64,000 nt of DNA from JANRLJ01 sp033762735 (GCA_033762735.1 JANRLJ010000040.1:159415-223414), one strand, 5' to 3'; numbered from the stretch's first letter, positions 37,315-46,659 are shown. Made by a program: numbers and translations. The notes: a model not told the origin generated them from the sequence alone.

Positions 37315-37342
37315 GTACGGGCGAGGCGTGCCTCGCCCCTAC
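37315..37342. repeat. Dispersed GTACGGGCG/CGCCCCTAC palindrome
   Basis: An inverted repeat with arms GTACGGGCGAGGC and GCCTCGCCCCTAC, one mismatch, lying between the ctaB stop and the cytochrome c start codon on the minus-strand unit. Confidence 0.82.
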
Positions 37343-37371
37343 GAGAATATGTGTTCGTTTTGATTTCTCCA

Positions 37372-38277
37372 TTAAATCAACAGGCGATCAATCATCATCG
37401 CCATAAACAGGAAGGCCAGGTACGCCGTCGAATACTTGTAAGTCGTGCGTGCCAGTGCCTTCGTACCTTCGCGCACCAAACGCCGCGCCAGCCAGATCAG
37501 CCCCACCCCCAGCACCGACGCCGCCAGCAGGTAGATTGGCCCCAGAAACCCAAAAACCGCAGGCAGCAGCGTAATCAGGAACAACTGCACCGAGTAGAGC
37601 AAAATCTGCACACGGGTGGTTTCCTCGCCCCGCGCCACTGGCATCATCGGCACATTGGCGCGGGCATAGTCGGTGTTCACCAGCAGCGCCAGCGCCCAGC
37701 TATGTGGCGGCGTCCACCAGAAAACAATCGCAAACAGGATTCCGGCCTCATAGCTCAATGTCCCCGTTACTGCTGCCCAACCAACCAGCACGGGAATCGC
37801 GCCAGCGCCGCCACCGATCAGGATGTTGACGACGGTGTTGCGCTTGAGGATGACGGTATACAGGATGACATAATACAGCGCACCGATCAGCGCCAGCACT
37901 GCCGACAGCAGATTGACCGAGATACTCAGAATCAGCACCGCCCACGTCACCAGTCCGATGCCAAAGAACAGGGCGTTCAACGGCGTGACGCGCCCCGAAG
38001 GAATTGGCCGCCGCGATGTACGCGACATCCGTGCGTCCATATCGCGGTCGATAAACTGGTTAATCGCGCTGGCGCCCGCCGCCGCCAGCGCTCCACCGAT
38101 CAGCGTAGGCAGCGTAACCGCCACCGGAGGCAGCCCGCCCGCAGCAATGACCATCGCCGTCAGCGTCGTGAAGCACAGCAGCAGCACAATCCGCAGCTTG
38201 GTCAGTTCGAGATAGGCTTTAACAGTCTCTTTCCATTCCGGCGAAAAGCCGTTTTTCGCGGTGATGCTCATGGACAT
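37372..38277 (-). CDS. ctaB: Protoheme IX farnesyltransferase (heme O synthase)
   Basis: A 301-residue UbiA-superfamily enzyme with about 9 membrane helices that joins a farnesyl group to heme B, making heme O. The first prenyl-diphosphate-binding motif lies in NQFIDRDMDARMSRTSRRP, and the start KAYLELTKLRIVLLL is typical. It is downstream of ctaA on the minus strand; together they make heme A for aa3-type cytochrome oxidase. Confidence 0.95.
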   Translation of the reverse strand: MSMSITAKNGFSPEWKETVKAYLELTKLRIVLLLCFTTLTAMVIAAGGLPPVAVTLPTLIGGALAAAGASAINQFIDRDMDARMSRTSRRPIPSGRVTPLNALFFGIGLVTWAVLILSISVNLLSAVLALIGALYYVILYTVILKRNTVVNILIGGGAGAIPVLVGWAAVTGTLSYEAGILFAIVFWWTPPHSWALALLVNTDYARANVPMMPVARGEETTRVQILLYSVQLFLITLLPAVFGFLGPIYLLAASVLGVGLIWLARRLVREGTKALARTTYKYSTAYLAFLFMAMMIDRLLI

Positions 38278-38303
38278 TGATATTCACCCAATGAATTAAA
38301 GAA

Positions 38304-38328
38304 CAGAAAGGCGCAGTTGTCCTGCGCC
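38304..38328 (-). terminator. Hairpin between ctaA and ctaB, possible terminator
   Basis: A perfect 7-base stem GGCGCAG / CTGCGCC with a 5-base loop is followed on the minus strand by an interrupted T-rich stretch (TTTCTGTTCTTT). It may only partly stop ctaA transcripts. Confidence 0.5.
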
Positions 38329-38362
38329 TGAGGTGCCTTTTGCTTCAAAACCACCCACAGCA

Positions 38363-39316
38363 TTACGTCGCAGACGTACTATAAGTAAGCGGCACCGCAC
38401 CGCGTTCCTGGATGTTCAGCGTTTCCACCACGCTCAGCGCGACCAGCAGCCCCCAGGTCGTCGCGGCCAGCCCAACATGCGCCGCGCCCCAGATAGCCGC
38501 TGCTTCCGTCAGCACGAACAGCGCACCGACGAGCGCCTGCATCAGATAGACGATCAGCGCACCCACCGCCAGCGCACGAGAGACGCGGTTCTCGCGCCGT
38601 TCCTGCCATACATACCAGACCAGCAGCAGCAGCGTCAGCCCCAGCGCACCCACAGCAAAACGGTGCATCATGTGGACGGTTTGCAGCGTCCCCTGCTGGA
38701 ACGGGAAAATCTCGCCGTTGCACAGCGGCCAGTCAAGGCAGGCCAATGTCGCCCCGCTGCCACGCACCAGCGCACCCGTCAGGATAATTACGAGCGAAAG
38801 CGCGGTCGTCGCATAGACCAGCAGCGTGACATGATTGCGGGTGTAGGTTTGCTGGGGTATGTAACGCGAACCGACCACCCCACACAGCAGCGCCCCCAGC
38901 AGCAGCATGGCCGTCCCCAGGTGCATCGTGACCATCGTCGGCGGCAGATCGAACAGCACCACGAACGCGCCGAGCGCACTCTGGAGGACGAACAACCCGG
39001 CGGCCACCACCGTCGCGGTCAGTACAAAGCGGTTCTGTGTGCGATATGCCCGAAGCGCTGCTACCAGCGTCGCCAGCCCGAACAGGCCGATCAACGCCGC
39101 GAACAGCCGATGCAGCCATTCAATCCATGCCGTCAGATTATCCAGCGGCGGAATAATCCGCCCGTCGCACAGCGGCCAGTCATTGCCACAGCCCAATCCC
39201 GAATCGGTCACACGCACGACCGCCCCAAAGACGATCAGCCCAATCGTCAGCAGCGCGGTCGTCAGCGCGAGGCTGGCGAAGAGGCTGCGAGAATCACGAA
39301 CTTGTTCGTTCTGCAT
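38363..39316 (-). CDS. ctaA: Heme A synthase (COX15/CtaA)
   Basis: A 317-residue protein with 8 membrane helices that oxidises heme O to heme A. The two halves are related, each with a tryptophan-rich loop: GCGNDWPLCDGRI and ACLDWPLCNGEIF. The Cys pairs in these loops match the disulfide region of Bacillus CtaA. Heme-ligand histidines are in EWLHRLFAA, TMHLGTAML, HMMHRFAVG and AAHVGLAA. It leads the ctaA-ctaB pair. Confidence 0.94.
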   Translation of the reverse strand: MQNEQVRDSRSLFASLALTTALLTIGLIVFGAVVRVTDSGLGCGNDWPLCDGRIIPPLDNLTAWIEWLHRLFAALIGLFGLATLVAALRAYRTQNRFVLTATVVAAGLFVLQSALGAFVVLFDLPPTMVTMHLGTAMLLLGALLCGVVGSRYIPQQTYTRNHVTLLVYATTALSLVIILTGALVRGSGATLACLDWPLCNGEIFPFQQGTLQTVHMMHRFAVGALGLTLLLLVWYVWQERRENRVSRALAVGALIVYLMQALVGALFVLTEAAAIWGAAHVGLAATTWGLLVALSVVETLNIQERGAVPLTYSTSAT

Positions 39317-39379
39317 TCCACTAATCCCAAAACACCTGTTAACAATAAACGTGTGAAAATAGTTGTTGTCTCCGCTTGC

Positions 39380-39712
39380 CTATGCTTCTTCGACGGCCTT
39401 CCCGGTCGCGGCGGGAGCCTTCGTGCCTTTAGCGGCCTGCTCGCTCCGAACGCTGCGAACACCGCGATCCAGAAACCACATAATCAGCGCAATCGTCAGC
39501 CCAATGCCGATCATATTGAACAGTAAAAAGCCTACCAGCAGCAGGAACTGCTCCGCCTTCCAGGGCAGCACCTGGTTCACATCCCCTGCCGGGTTGGTGG
39601 TCTGTTCCACGATGGGCAGCAGCGACGAGTTTCCTGAAAGCAGTTGGGCGGTCAGCATCCCACCTGCGCCTAAAATCACCAGCACTACGATGAGAAAGGT
39701 CAGTCGCTTCAC
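39380..39712 (-). CDS. Small two-helix membrane protein
   Basis: A 110-residue protein with membrane helices at about 5-24 and 55-80, a short loop between them and an Ala/Lys-rich soluble tail. I do not recognise a family. It lies 63 bases upstream of ctaA on the same strand, so a role near the oxidase assembly genes is possible but unproven. Confidence 0.6.
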   Translation of the reverse strand: MKRLTFLIVVLVILGAGGMLTAQLLSGNSSLLPIVEQTTNPAGDVNQVLPWKAEQFLLLVGFLLFNMIGIGLTIALIMWFLDRGVRSVRSEQAAKGTKAPAATGKAVEEA

Positions 39713-39795
39713 GTTGATCTACTCCATTTTGAGGCCATAATTGTACGCTTTGTCACAAACGGTCGCAAGACTACAACCGGGACTTCTCATCTTGC

Positions 39796-40611
39796 TTACA
39801 GACGATCCGACCTCGATTCGCTCTCCGCCGAGTCGTGCGAGTCCTGCGCCTGATCGGCGACCATGTCCGATTCTTCACTGGCGCTTTCGGAAGTCGAAGG
39901 CGCGTCCTTCCGGCGGCTTCGCTGGCGCGGCAGCGGGAGCGTAAAGGTGAAGGTGCTGCCCTCGCCCACCACACTTTCCACCCAGATTTGCCCGCCGTGC
40001 ATCTCGACAATGGTTCGCGTAATCGCCAGCCCTAAGCCGGTGCCCTCGATCTTGGCTTCGATGCCGAGCTTTGAGCGGTAAAACCTTCCGAAAACCCGCT
40101 CTAAATCCTTCTCAGGAATGCCGATGCCGCTGTCGCGAATATCTACACGCAGTTGGTCACGGTAAACATGCACCACAATCCACACATCGCCGCCGTCACG
40201 GTTGTACTTGATGGCGTTGGACAGCAGATTATGGACTACCTGAGAAAGCAACCGTGCATCCCCGCGCACCCGCACCTTCTGCTCGATACCTTCCACATGC
40301 AGTCTGATGCCACGCGCCGCTGCCAGTTCCTCCATCAGGCCGACAGCGTCCTGAATCAGCCCGCTCAGGTTGCACTCCACCAGCTTGAGGCCAACGCCGC
40401 CTTCCAACCGAGCGTAATCCAGCAAATCACTGATAAGCTGCTCCATCCGCCCCAGCGCGGCCAGCGCCTTTTCGGCGTAATACTGCTGGCGTTCGTTCAA
40501 AGGGCCGGCCTGCTGCACCAGATCAATAAATCCTTTGGCCGCGCTCACAGGCGTTTTCAGGTCATGGGCGACAACGCTAACGAGTTCAGCATCCGATTGA
40601 CGGTCGGTCAT
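39796..40611 (-). CDS. Soluble sensor histidine kinase
   Basis: A 271-residue kinase. It opens directly with the dimerisation domain (His16 in VSVVAHDLKTPVSAAKGF), then the ATPase domain with N box HNLLSNAIKYN, G1 DSGIGIP, F box FGRFYRS and G2 GTGLGLAI, followed by an acidic tail. There is no sensor domain or membrane helix. The start codon overlaps the stop of the cobalamin-binding-like gene (ATGA), suggesting that protein could be its input. No response regulator is adjacent. Confidence 0.9.
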   Translation of the reverse strand: MTDRQSDAELVSVVAHDLKTPVSAAKGFIDLVQQAGPLNERQQYYAEKALAALGRMEQLISDLLDYARLEGGVGLKLVECNLSGLIQDAVGLMEELAAARGIRLHVEGIEQKVRVRGDARLLSQVVHNLLSNAIKYNRDGGDVWIVVHVYRDQLRVDIRDSGIGIPEKDLERVFGRFYRSKLGIEAKIEGTGLGLAITRTIVEMHGGQIWVESVVGEGSTFTFTLPLPRQRSRRKDAPSTSESASEESDMVADQAQDSHDSAESESRSDRL

Positions 40612-41528
40612 GTTTCATCCGATGAACACAAGAGGGTGGGAATGGTTTCCAACGCGAACGCCAGCCGGGTGCCGTGCCAGGTCAACAGCGAACCATCAAC
40701 CAGATGAATACGCTTGTGCTTTGCAGCGGGAATATCGAGCGCGGCGAACAGCGGAACATGCGACTCGTTAAAGGCAAACGGTTCGCTCGGCAGCAGAATC
40801 ACGTCCGGCTGTGCCGCTTCGACTTCGGCCATCGTCACACGAGGATAGCGCGTGTCCCGCCCTTCAAGGCGTGGGTCGTCTGCCAGATACGGTTCACCCT
40901 GTCCTAAATCGGCCTTAACCGGATAGAGCCGTTCCCGCTCTGCAAACACATTCGTCCCGCCGCACACCCGCAGCAGATCATGGGCATAGGTATCCGCATT
41001 GAACGTCATCAGCGGATCGTACCAGATGGGCACGAACACACGGCAGGGCGTCTCTTCCTTGCTGCGGGCAATGCCGAGAACCCAATCATACGTGTATTCG
41101 ATCAGGCGCACACGCGGCACCATCGCTGTCTCGTCGAAGACATACATGATGTTCCACAGGAGGTTGAACACATCGTCAACCGTATGCGGGAACGTCACCC
41201 ATACCGGAATGCCCGCTGCTTGCAGCGCTTCCACATCCTCGCGGCGATTTTCTTCCTGATTGGCAATGACCAGATCAGGGTGCAGCGCGATAATCTGTTC
41301 AACGTCGGGGTTTTTCGTCCCGCCAATGCGCGGCACCCTGGAGACTTCTTCAGGTGGATAAAGGCAGTAATCCGTGCGAGCAATGAGCGTATGCCCCACG
41401 TTCAGATGAAACAGCGACTCGGTTACACTGGGCACGAGCGACACGACACGGCGGGGTGGCGACTCCACCGGGATGTCCTGTGACTGCTCATAGACGCGCT
41501 GTGCGGGTGTCATCACTTGCTCAATCAA
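40608..41528 (-). CDS. Cobalamin-binding-like helical-backbone metal receptor
   Basis: A 306-residue BtuF/FecB-fold protein: RRVVSLVPSVTESLFHL, VPRIGGTKNPDVEQIIAL and PDLVIANQEENRREDVEAL are the typical first-lobe motifs, and the second lobe includes RYPRVTMAEVEAAQPDVILL. Unlike secreted relatives it has no signal peptide or lipobox, so it should be cytoplasmic. It is translationally coupled to a soluble histidine kinase and follows purA by 4 bases. It may sense rather than transport a corrinoid or metal complex; that is inference. Confidence 0.85.
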   Translation of the reverse strand: MIEQVMTPAQRVYEQSQDIPVESPPRRVVSLVPSVTESLFHLNVGHTLIARTDYCLYPPEEVSRVPRIGGTKNPDVEQIIALHPDLVIANQEENRREDVEALQAAGIPVWVTFPHTVDDVFNLLWNIMYVFDETAMVPRVRLIEYTYDWVLGIARSKEETPCRVFVPIWYDPLMTFNADTYAHDLLRVCGGTNVFAERERLYPVKADLGQGEPYLADDPRLEGRDTRYPRVTMAEVEAAQPDVILLPSEPFAFNESHVPLFAALDIPAAKHKRIHLVDGSLLTWHGTRLAFALETIPTLLCSSDET

Positions 41529-41532
41529 GTCT

Positions 41533-42819
41533 CTACAGCTTAATCAACTGGTCGCGCTCTGGCCCCACGCTGACCATCGTAATCGGCGTTTCACACAAGT
41601 CCGCGATACGCTGAACATAGGCTTTCGCATTTACTGGCAGCGCGTTGTAATCGCGCACGGCGCTGACATCTTCCGACCAACCAGGCACCGTCTCATACAC
41701 AGGCACGGCGCGTTCCAGTAAAGCGGCTGTGTCCGGCGGATTATCGTAACGCCGCCCATCGACTTCGTAAGCGACCGCGACTTTTAATTCCTCAAACCCG
41801 CTCAGAATATCCAGCTTGGTCAGCACCATTTCCGTCAGACCGTTGATCTGCGCGGAATAACGCAGCATCACCGCGTCCAGCCACCCACAGCGCCGGGTGC
41901 GTCCGGTCGTCGTGCCGAACTCGTCCCAGAAGTTCTCGCCTGTCCCGCGCAGCCGTTCGGCCAGTAGGCCCTCCAGTTCGGTCGGCATCGGTCCGCCACC
42001 CACGCGGGTGCTGAACGCCTTCGCCACACCGATCACCGTACCGACGTACCGGGGCCCAAAGCCCAACCCGGTCAAGGCGCCGCCTGTGGTGGTCGATGAA
42101 CTCGTCACGTAGGGATAGCTGCCATGATCGACATCCAGCAGCGCCCCCTGTGCGCCTTCACACAGCACATGCGCACCGTCCTTCAACCGCTGGTTGAGAT
42201 AGTGCGCCGTATCTCGCAGGTAAGGCCGCAGCCGTGCCGCCGCTTCGATGAATTCCTGGGTGTCCTTTTCGGGGTCGAGCGCGTCCATATCGTAGCGCTG
42301 GAGCGTGACATTGGCTTCCCGGATGGACGCTTGCAGCACTTCCGCCAGCAGTTCCACATCGGCCATCATGCCCGCCCGAATGCCGCGCCGCCCGGTCTTG
42401 TCGTTATAGGCCGGGCCAATCCCGCGCAGCGTCGTCCCAATCGCGCCGCTGCCGAGGGATTTCTCATGGGCGGCATCAAGGGCGCGGTGCGCGGGCGTAA
42501 TCAGGTGGGCACGGGTGCTGATGAAAATCCGTTCAGGGGAGACATCCACACCGAATCTTGCCAGCCCGTCGATTTCGTCAATCAGCCGAATCGGATTAAT
42601 CACCATACCGTTGCCGAGGACGCAGGTCACGTTATTGCGCAGAATACCGGATGGGACGAGATGCAGTTTGAAGACATCCCGCCCGATGTTGATTGTATGC
42701 CCGGCATTGTCGCCGCCGCCAAAGCGCGCCACCACATGCGCGGTCGCGGCCAGACGGTCTACCGTACTGCCCTTGCCTTCGTCTCCCCACTGCGCACCGA
42801 TGATAATCGTGGCAGGCAT
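41533..42819 (-). CDS. purA: Adenylosuccinate synthetase
   Basis: A 428-residue enzyme that makes adenylosuccinate from IMP and aspartate using GTP, first step of the AMP branch. Motifs: IIIGAQWGDEGKGSTVDRL (P-loop), GGDNAGHT, GTTLRGIGPAYNDKTGRRG, GAQGALLDVDHGSYP and TTTGRTRRCGWLD. ATG at 42819 is preceded by GAGGGAG and gives the family-typical start; an ATG 30 bases earlier has no such site. Confidence 0.97.
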   Translation of the reverse strand: MPATIIIGAQWGDEGKGSTVDRLAATAHVVARFGGGDNAGHTINIGRDVFKLHLVPSGILRNNVTCVLGNGMVINPIRLIDEIDGLARFGVDVSPERIFISTRAHLITPAHRALDAAHEKSLGSGAIGTTLRGIGPAYNDKTGRRGIRAGMMADVELLAEVLQASIREANVTLQRYDMDALDPEKDTQEFIEAAARLRPYLRDTAHYLNQRLKDGAHVLCEGAQGALLDVDHGSYPYVTSSSTTTGGALTGLGFGPRYVGTVIGVAKAFSTRVGGGPMPTELEGLLAERLRGTGENFWDEFGTTTGRTRRCGWLDAVMLRYSAQINGLTEMVLTKLDILSGFEELKVAVAYEVDGRRYDNPPDTAALLERAVPVYETVPGWSEDVSAVRDYNALPVNAKAYVQRIADLCETPITMVSVGPERDQLIKL

Positions 42820-42852
42820 TGATGCTCCCTCGGTGTGTGCTGGATTCATGGT

Positions 42853-42880
42853 GTAGGGGCAGCCCGGTGGACGCCCCTAC
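42853..42880. repeat. Dispersed GTAGGGGC palindrome
   Basis: Arms GTAGGGGC and GCCCCTAC flank a 12-base centre, upstream of purA. The rest of the 195-base gap to the next gene shows no clear promoter. Confidence 0.82.
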
Positions 42881-43014
42881 AGGAGTGCTTGCGTTTACTT
42901 CACGATACCCTAATTGTAGACGATCTTATCGCCCGCGCTACACTCAACCTCTGATCCTTCGGCGTCAAAGGTCGTCTTTCAGGCAGGTTTTGTGGCGCTG
43001 CTCCGTCTCAGCGT

Positions 43015-43656
43015 TCAGACGCTCCCCAGGACAACGGTCACCTGCCGCTGTCCCCAGTTTTCGACTTCACCCTCCGGGCCAAGCGCCAGCGCCGAACCCA
43101 TTGTGATGCCAACCGCTAAGCGCGCATTCTTCCCCGCCAGCGCGGCACGTACTGCTTCGGACTGTTCCAGCGTGGTCGCGCCTGCCAGCAGCAGCGCTTC
43201 TTCGATCCAACCAAATCCGTCCAGTGCTTCACCGTCGGAAAGCAGAACCGTCCCGCCAAAAAGTGTGGCGGCGCGGCCTTCCACCAGCAGCACCGCGCCA
43301 GACTCGAACGCCGCTTTCATGCCCTCCAGCGGAGCGCCCATCAGCGCCGAGCGCAGTTCGTCCGGCTCGAAGTTATCGGGCACGACGATCAGCGCCGAGT
43401 CCAGCAATCGCTGGCGGATGGTGTCATCATCCTCAGTCATCACATTGACCAGATACCCGGTCGGTGCGCCCAGTTCGGCCAGGTCTTCCAGATCGGTCTC
43501 GTCGTCGTCCACGTCCAGCCCGATAAAGGCCACGCCCCCTTCGGGTGGAATGCGGCTGAGCGCCTGCGCCCGAATTTCACCGTTCGCGTCTGCCCCGCCG
43601 GAGAAGACCAGCCACCCTGCCCCGTCCGGCCAGCGAAGTACCTGATTTCCAGCCAT
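43015..43656 (-). CDS. Unrecognised protein, weakly S51-like
   Basis: A 213-residue soluble protein rich in Asp, Glu, Ala and Gly. The layout (LVFSGGADANGEIRAQAL at the start, VAFIGLDVDD, then VPDNFEPDELRSALMGAPL and AVLLVEGRAATLFG) recalls peptidase S51/cyanophycinase folds, but the nucleophile region that would read GxSAG is GRAAT. If related, it is probably not a peptidase. It starts 2 bases after the M20 gene stop, so it belongs to that operon. Confidence 0.6.
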   Translation of the reverse strand: MAGNQVLRWPDGAGWLVFSGGADANGEIRAQALSRIPPEGGVAFIGLDVDDDETDLEDLAELGAPTGYLVNVMTEDDDTIRQRLLDSALIVVPDNFEPDELRSALMGAPLEGMKAAFESGAVLLVEGRAATLFGGTVLLSDGEALDGFGWIEEALLLAGATTLEQSEAVRAALAGKNARLAVGITMGSALALGPEGEVENWGQRQVTVVLGSV

Positions 43657-43658
43657 CA

Positions 43659-44843
43659 CTATTCCGGCAGCACGTACTCGGCCACTGCCGCCGAGAGCAG
43701 CGCCACACCGAGCGGCAGCGCATCTTCGTCGAAGTCAAAGCGGGGGTGATGATGTCCGTAGTTCAGGCCGCGCGCTTCATTGGCCGAACCGACGAAGAAA
43801 TACATTCCCGGCACTTTTTCCATAAACAGCGACATATCCTCCGCGCCCATCGTGCGGGAAGACATATCAAGATTGTCCGCGCCTACAATTGGCGTGAAGA
43901 TTTCGCGCACTCTGGCAGCCACTTTCGGATCGTTGATCGTCGGTGGTACGCCATGCCCGGTCGTCACTTCAACCGTGCAGTTCATCGCGGTGGCAATCGC
44001 TTCGGAGATTTCGCGAATGCGGCGGTCAACAAAGTCGCGCACTTCCAGCGTAAAAGTGCGGAACGTCCCTTGCAGTTCGACTCGTTCGGGGATGATGTTG
44101 TCCGCATCGCTGGCCTTCATCATCGTGACCGAGACGACCGCTGTGTCGAACGGGTTCACGTTGCGGCTGACGATGGATTGCAGCGCCAGAATCAACTGCG
44201 CCGCGCAAACCACCGGGTCATTCGCCAGATGCGGCGAGGCAGCGTGTCCGCCTTTGCCGTTGATGATGATGGTGAAGACCGAGGCCGCCGCCATCACCGG
44301 GCCATCCGCCACCCCGATCACGCCCAGCGGCATCGTGTTCCACAGGTGCAGCCCCAGGCTCACATCCGGCTTCGGAGAGTCCAGCGCTCCATCAGCGATC
44401 ATCGCCTTCGCGCCGCCCACGATTTCCTCCGCAGGCTGGAAAACAAATTTGATGCGCCCCGCCAGATTTTCCCGCTGCTGCGCGAACAGCTTCGCCACGC
44501 CCAGTGCAATCGCCGTATGACCGTCATGGCCGCAGGCGTGCATAATGCCCGGCGTGGCCGAAACATAATCCGTCTGGTTTTCTTCGATGATGGGCAGCGC
44601 GTCCATATCGGCGCGTACCAGCACGGTCGGGCCGTCCTGCGCCCCTTCCAGCAGACCGATCACGCCCGTCCTGCCCACCCCGGCCTGCACTTCCAGCCCC
44701 AGGTTTTGCAGTTCTCTGGCGACAATGCCTGCGGTGCGGACTTCCTGAAAAGCCAGTTCAGGGTGGCGGTGGAAGTCGCGGCGGCGCTCTACCAGTTCAT
44801 CGCGCAGCGCTTCGGCCTGCGCCTTAAAATCAATCTTCGGCAT
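43659..44843 (-). CDS. M20-family amidohydrolase
   Basis: A 394-residue metallo-amidohydrolase of the M20D type. The start RRDFHRHPELAFQEVRTA and the metal-binding segments VLVRADMDALPI, MHACGHDGHTA and FQPAEEIVGGAKAMI are diagnostic. The dimerisation insert (about 180-290) is present. Relatives hydrolyse N-acyl amino acids, indole-3-acetyl conjugates or dipeptides, so the substrate is open. Cytoplasmic. Confidence 0.93.
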   Translation of the reverse strand: MPKIDFKAQAEALRDELVERRRDFHRHPELAFQEVRTAGIVARELQNLGLEVQAGVGRTGVIGLLEGAQDGPTVLVRADMDALPIIEENQTDYVSATPGIMHACGHDGHTAIALGVAKLFAQQRENLAGRIKFVFQPAEEIVGGAKAMIADGALDSPKPDVSLGLHLWNTMPLGVIGVADGPVMAAASVFTIIINGKGGHAASPHLANDPVVCAAQLILALQSIVSRNVNPFDTAVVSVTMMKASDADNIIPERVELQGTFRTFTLEVRDFVDRRIREISEAIATAMNCTVEVTTGHGVPPTINDPKVAARVREIFTPIVGADNLDMSSRTMGAEDMSLFMEKVPGMYFFVGSANEARGLNYGHHHPRFDFDEDALPLGVALLSAAVAEYVLPE

Positions 44844-44870
44844 ACAATAACATCCTTCGTTTCGTTCAGA

Positions 44871-45596
44871 TCAGGCGAGTGTAATCAGCCGGAACGACTC
44901 AATATAAGACGGATATTCGGGTGGCGCTTTGGTATCGAGCAGGCGGTTGCGGATGCGCTCGGCCATCGCTTCCATATCGGCGATCTGGCTTTTGTGTTCG
45001 CGCAGCGCCATGATCTTGGTTTCGACATGCCCGGTCACATCCATCCGTAGATTCGGGTCAAGCGTGCCGGACAGATACACATATCTGACTTTGTGCGTCG
45101 GCAGACCTTCATCGCGCTCCAGTTCAATGAAGTTCAGGCGGTCACGCGCAGTCGGATACACTGCATCGAGCACCGCCTCACCAATTGCCCGGTGATCGGG
45201 GTGATTGATGCCACCAAGCGGCCAGTAGAACACGGTCGGGTCACAGGTCACAACCGTGTCCGGCTGCTTCATGCGGATCAGCCGCACCAGATCGCGGCGC
45301 AGTTGCAGCGTGGGCTGGAGTTCGCCATCGGGATAGCGCAGGAAGATCACATCCTTCACCCCCAGCACCGCCGCCGCGTTGCATTCTTCCTGTTCGCGGA
45401 TCGCGGCCAGGCGCTCGCTGGTCATTTCAGGATCGGCGCTGCCCTTGTCACCGCTGGTCGCCATCACAAAGGTGATGTCCGCGCCGTCCGCCGCCCACCG
45501 CGCGAAGGTCGCGCCACAGAAAAATTCCGGGTCATCGGGGTGGGCAAAGATGCCCATCACCCGGCGCGGTTGAGTCTGTCCGTCCGTATCGCTCAT
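44871..45596 (-). CDS. PIG-L-family deacetylase
   Basis: A 241-residue enzyme of the LmbE/PIG-L group, zinc-dependent N-deacetylases of GlcNAc-like substrates. The catalytic motif AHPDDPEF carries the zinc ligands His and Asp, and a third ligand is in INHPDHRAIG. Substrates range from mycothiol precursors to glycolipids. It shares a 4-base overlap with ricT and precedes the M20 gene by 27 bases. Confidence 0.92.
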   Translation of the reverse strand: MSDTDGQTQPRRVMGIFAHPDDPEFFCGATFARWAADGADITFVMATSGDKGSADPEMTSERLAAIREQEECNAAAVLGVKDVIFLRYPDGELQPTLQLRRDLVRLIRMKQPDTVVTCDPTVFYWPLGGINHPDHRAIGEAVLDAVYPTARDRLNFIELERDEGLPTHKVRYVYLSGTLDPNLRMDVTGHVETKIMALREHKSQIADMEAMAERIRNRLLDTKAPPEYPSYIESFRLITLA

Positions 45597-46567
45597 TCCT
45601 CGTCTTCTTCTCCTGCCTGTGCCGTGCGCTTATTCACTTTGTCCTGATTACGACTGCCGGGCTTCTGACCACACTCACATGCCCCGTCCCCATGTTTAGT
45701 GCAGGGTTCTTTGGCCTTCTTCTGGAGCGCTTCCAGTTCATCAACCGGAATCAACTCTTCACGCTTAAAGGTGCGCCGACCTTCTTCTTCAATATAGACC
45801 GTGACCGAGTCCTGCAAGGGGTGCACGTCGATCACCTTGCCGATTCCAAGCGGCGTACCGATGCGCTTGTTGCGCTTGGGCAGGTGCTTACGCGCCTCGA
45901 CATACTGTTCATATTCATAAACGAGGCAGCAGCGCAGGCGCCCACACATCCCGGTAATTTCGGATGGGTTGAGCGAAATACCCTGTGCCTTCGCCATCTT
46001 GATCGAGATCGGGCTGAAATCGGTCAGGAAGGTCGAGCAGCAGCGCAGTTCACCACACGCCCCATAGCCGCCCATAATCTTGGCAACGTCACGTGGACCA
46101 ATCTGTCGCAGTTCGACCTGTGCCGTGAAGTGGCGCTTGAGTTCGTTCAGCAGCTTATTGGTGTTGACCTTCTGCTCCGCGCTGAACAGAAACGTAAGCA
46201 TCGTCCCATCATAGTTGTACTGCGCGGCGACGAACTTCACATCATGGAAGCCGCCGAGTTCATCGGCTTTCTCCTGGCACAGCGTCAGCGCTTCGGGCTG
46301 TTTCGCTTCCCACTCCTGCCGCAGCACCAGATCGCGCGGCGTGGCTGGTCGTAAAATCGGCTTGTGTTCACGTTCGCTGTCTTCCGTGACCGTAAACGCC
46401 ATAATCTGCCCCATCTGGCGACCCCGCACCGTTTCCACGATGACATAATCGCTGGCCTGTAGTTCCGGGTAAGCTGAGTAATCGAAGTGATACAGCTTCC
46501 CTAGTTTTGTAAATCGCACCCCAGCAACCATCTGCTGTTGGCCGACAGTAAATTCCATAGTGGACAT
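45593..46567 (-). CDS. ricT: PSP1-domain protein RicT (YaaT)
   Basis: A 324-residue protein with the PSP1 domain and its Cys clusters YGACGELRCCSTFL and ITGMCGRLRCCLVYEYEQYV. In Bacillus the Ric complex (RicA, RicF, RicT) binds iron-sulfur clusters and affects RNase Y and development. A Cys/Lys-rich tail (about 285-324, CTKHGDGACECG) could hold another metal. ATG at 46567 is preceded by AGAGG at 8 bases. It leads the operon with PIG-L, M20 and the S51-like gene. Confidence 0.92.
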   Translation of the reverse strand: MSTMEFTVGQQQMVAGVRFTKLGKLYHFDYSAYPELQASDYVIVETVRGRQMGQIMAFTVTEDSEREHKPILRPATPRDLVLRQEWEAKQPEALTLCQEKADELGGFHDVKFVAAQYNYDGTMLTFLFSAEQKVNTNKLLNELKRHFTAQVELRQIGPRDVAKIMGGYGACGELRCCSTFLTDFSPISIKMAKAQGISLNPSEITGMCGRLRCCLVYEYEQYVEARKHLPKRNKRIGTPLGIGKVIDVHPLQDSVTVYIEEEGRRTFKREELIPVDELEALQKKAKEPCTKHGDGACECGQKPGSRNQDKVNKRTAQAGEEDEE

Positions 46568-46625
46568 TCGTACTAACCTCTGCAGTTTGCAATGGAATTA
46601 TGACAATTCCACAAGAACTTCTTCT

Positions 46626-46655
46626 ATCATAATGTGTGCCGGGGGGAGATTGCAA
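46626..46655 (-). promoter_or_regulatory. Promoter of the ricT operon
   Basis: On the minus strand TTGCAA (46650-46655) and TATGAT (46626-46631) are 18 bases apart, about 60 bases before the ricT start. Confidence 0.6.
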
Positions 46656-46659
46656 AATG

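Noticed and set aside
43746..45050. Plus-strand frame of 434 codons opposite the M20 gene
   Set aside because: Arg/His-rich shadow of a well-supported M20 enzyme.
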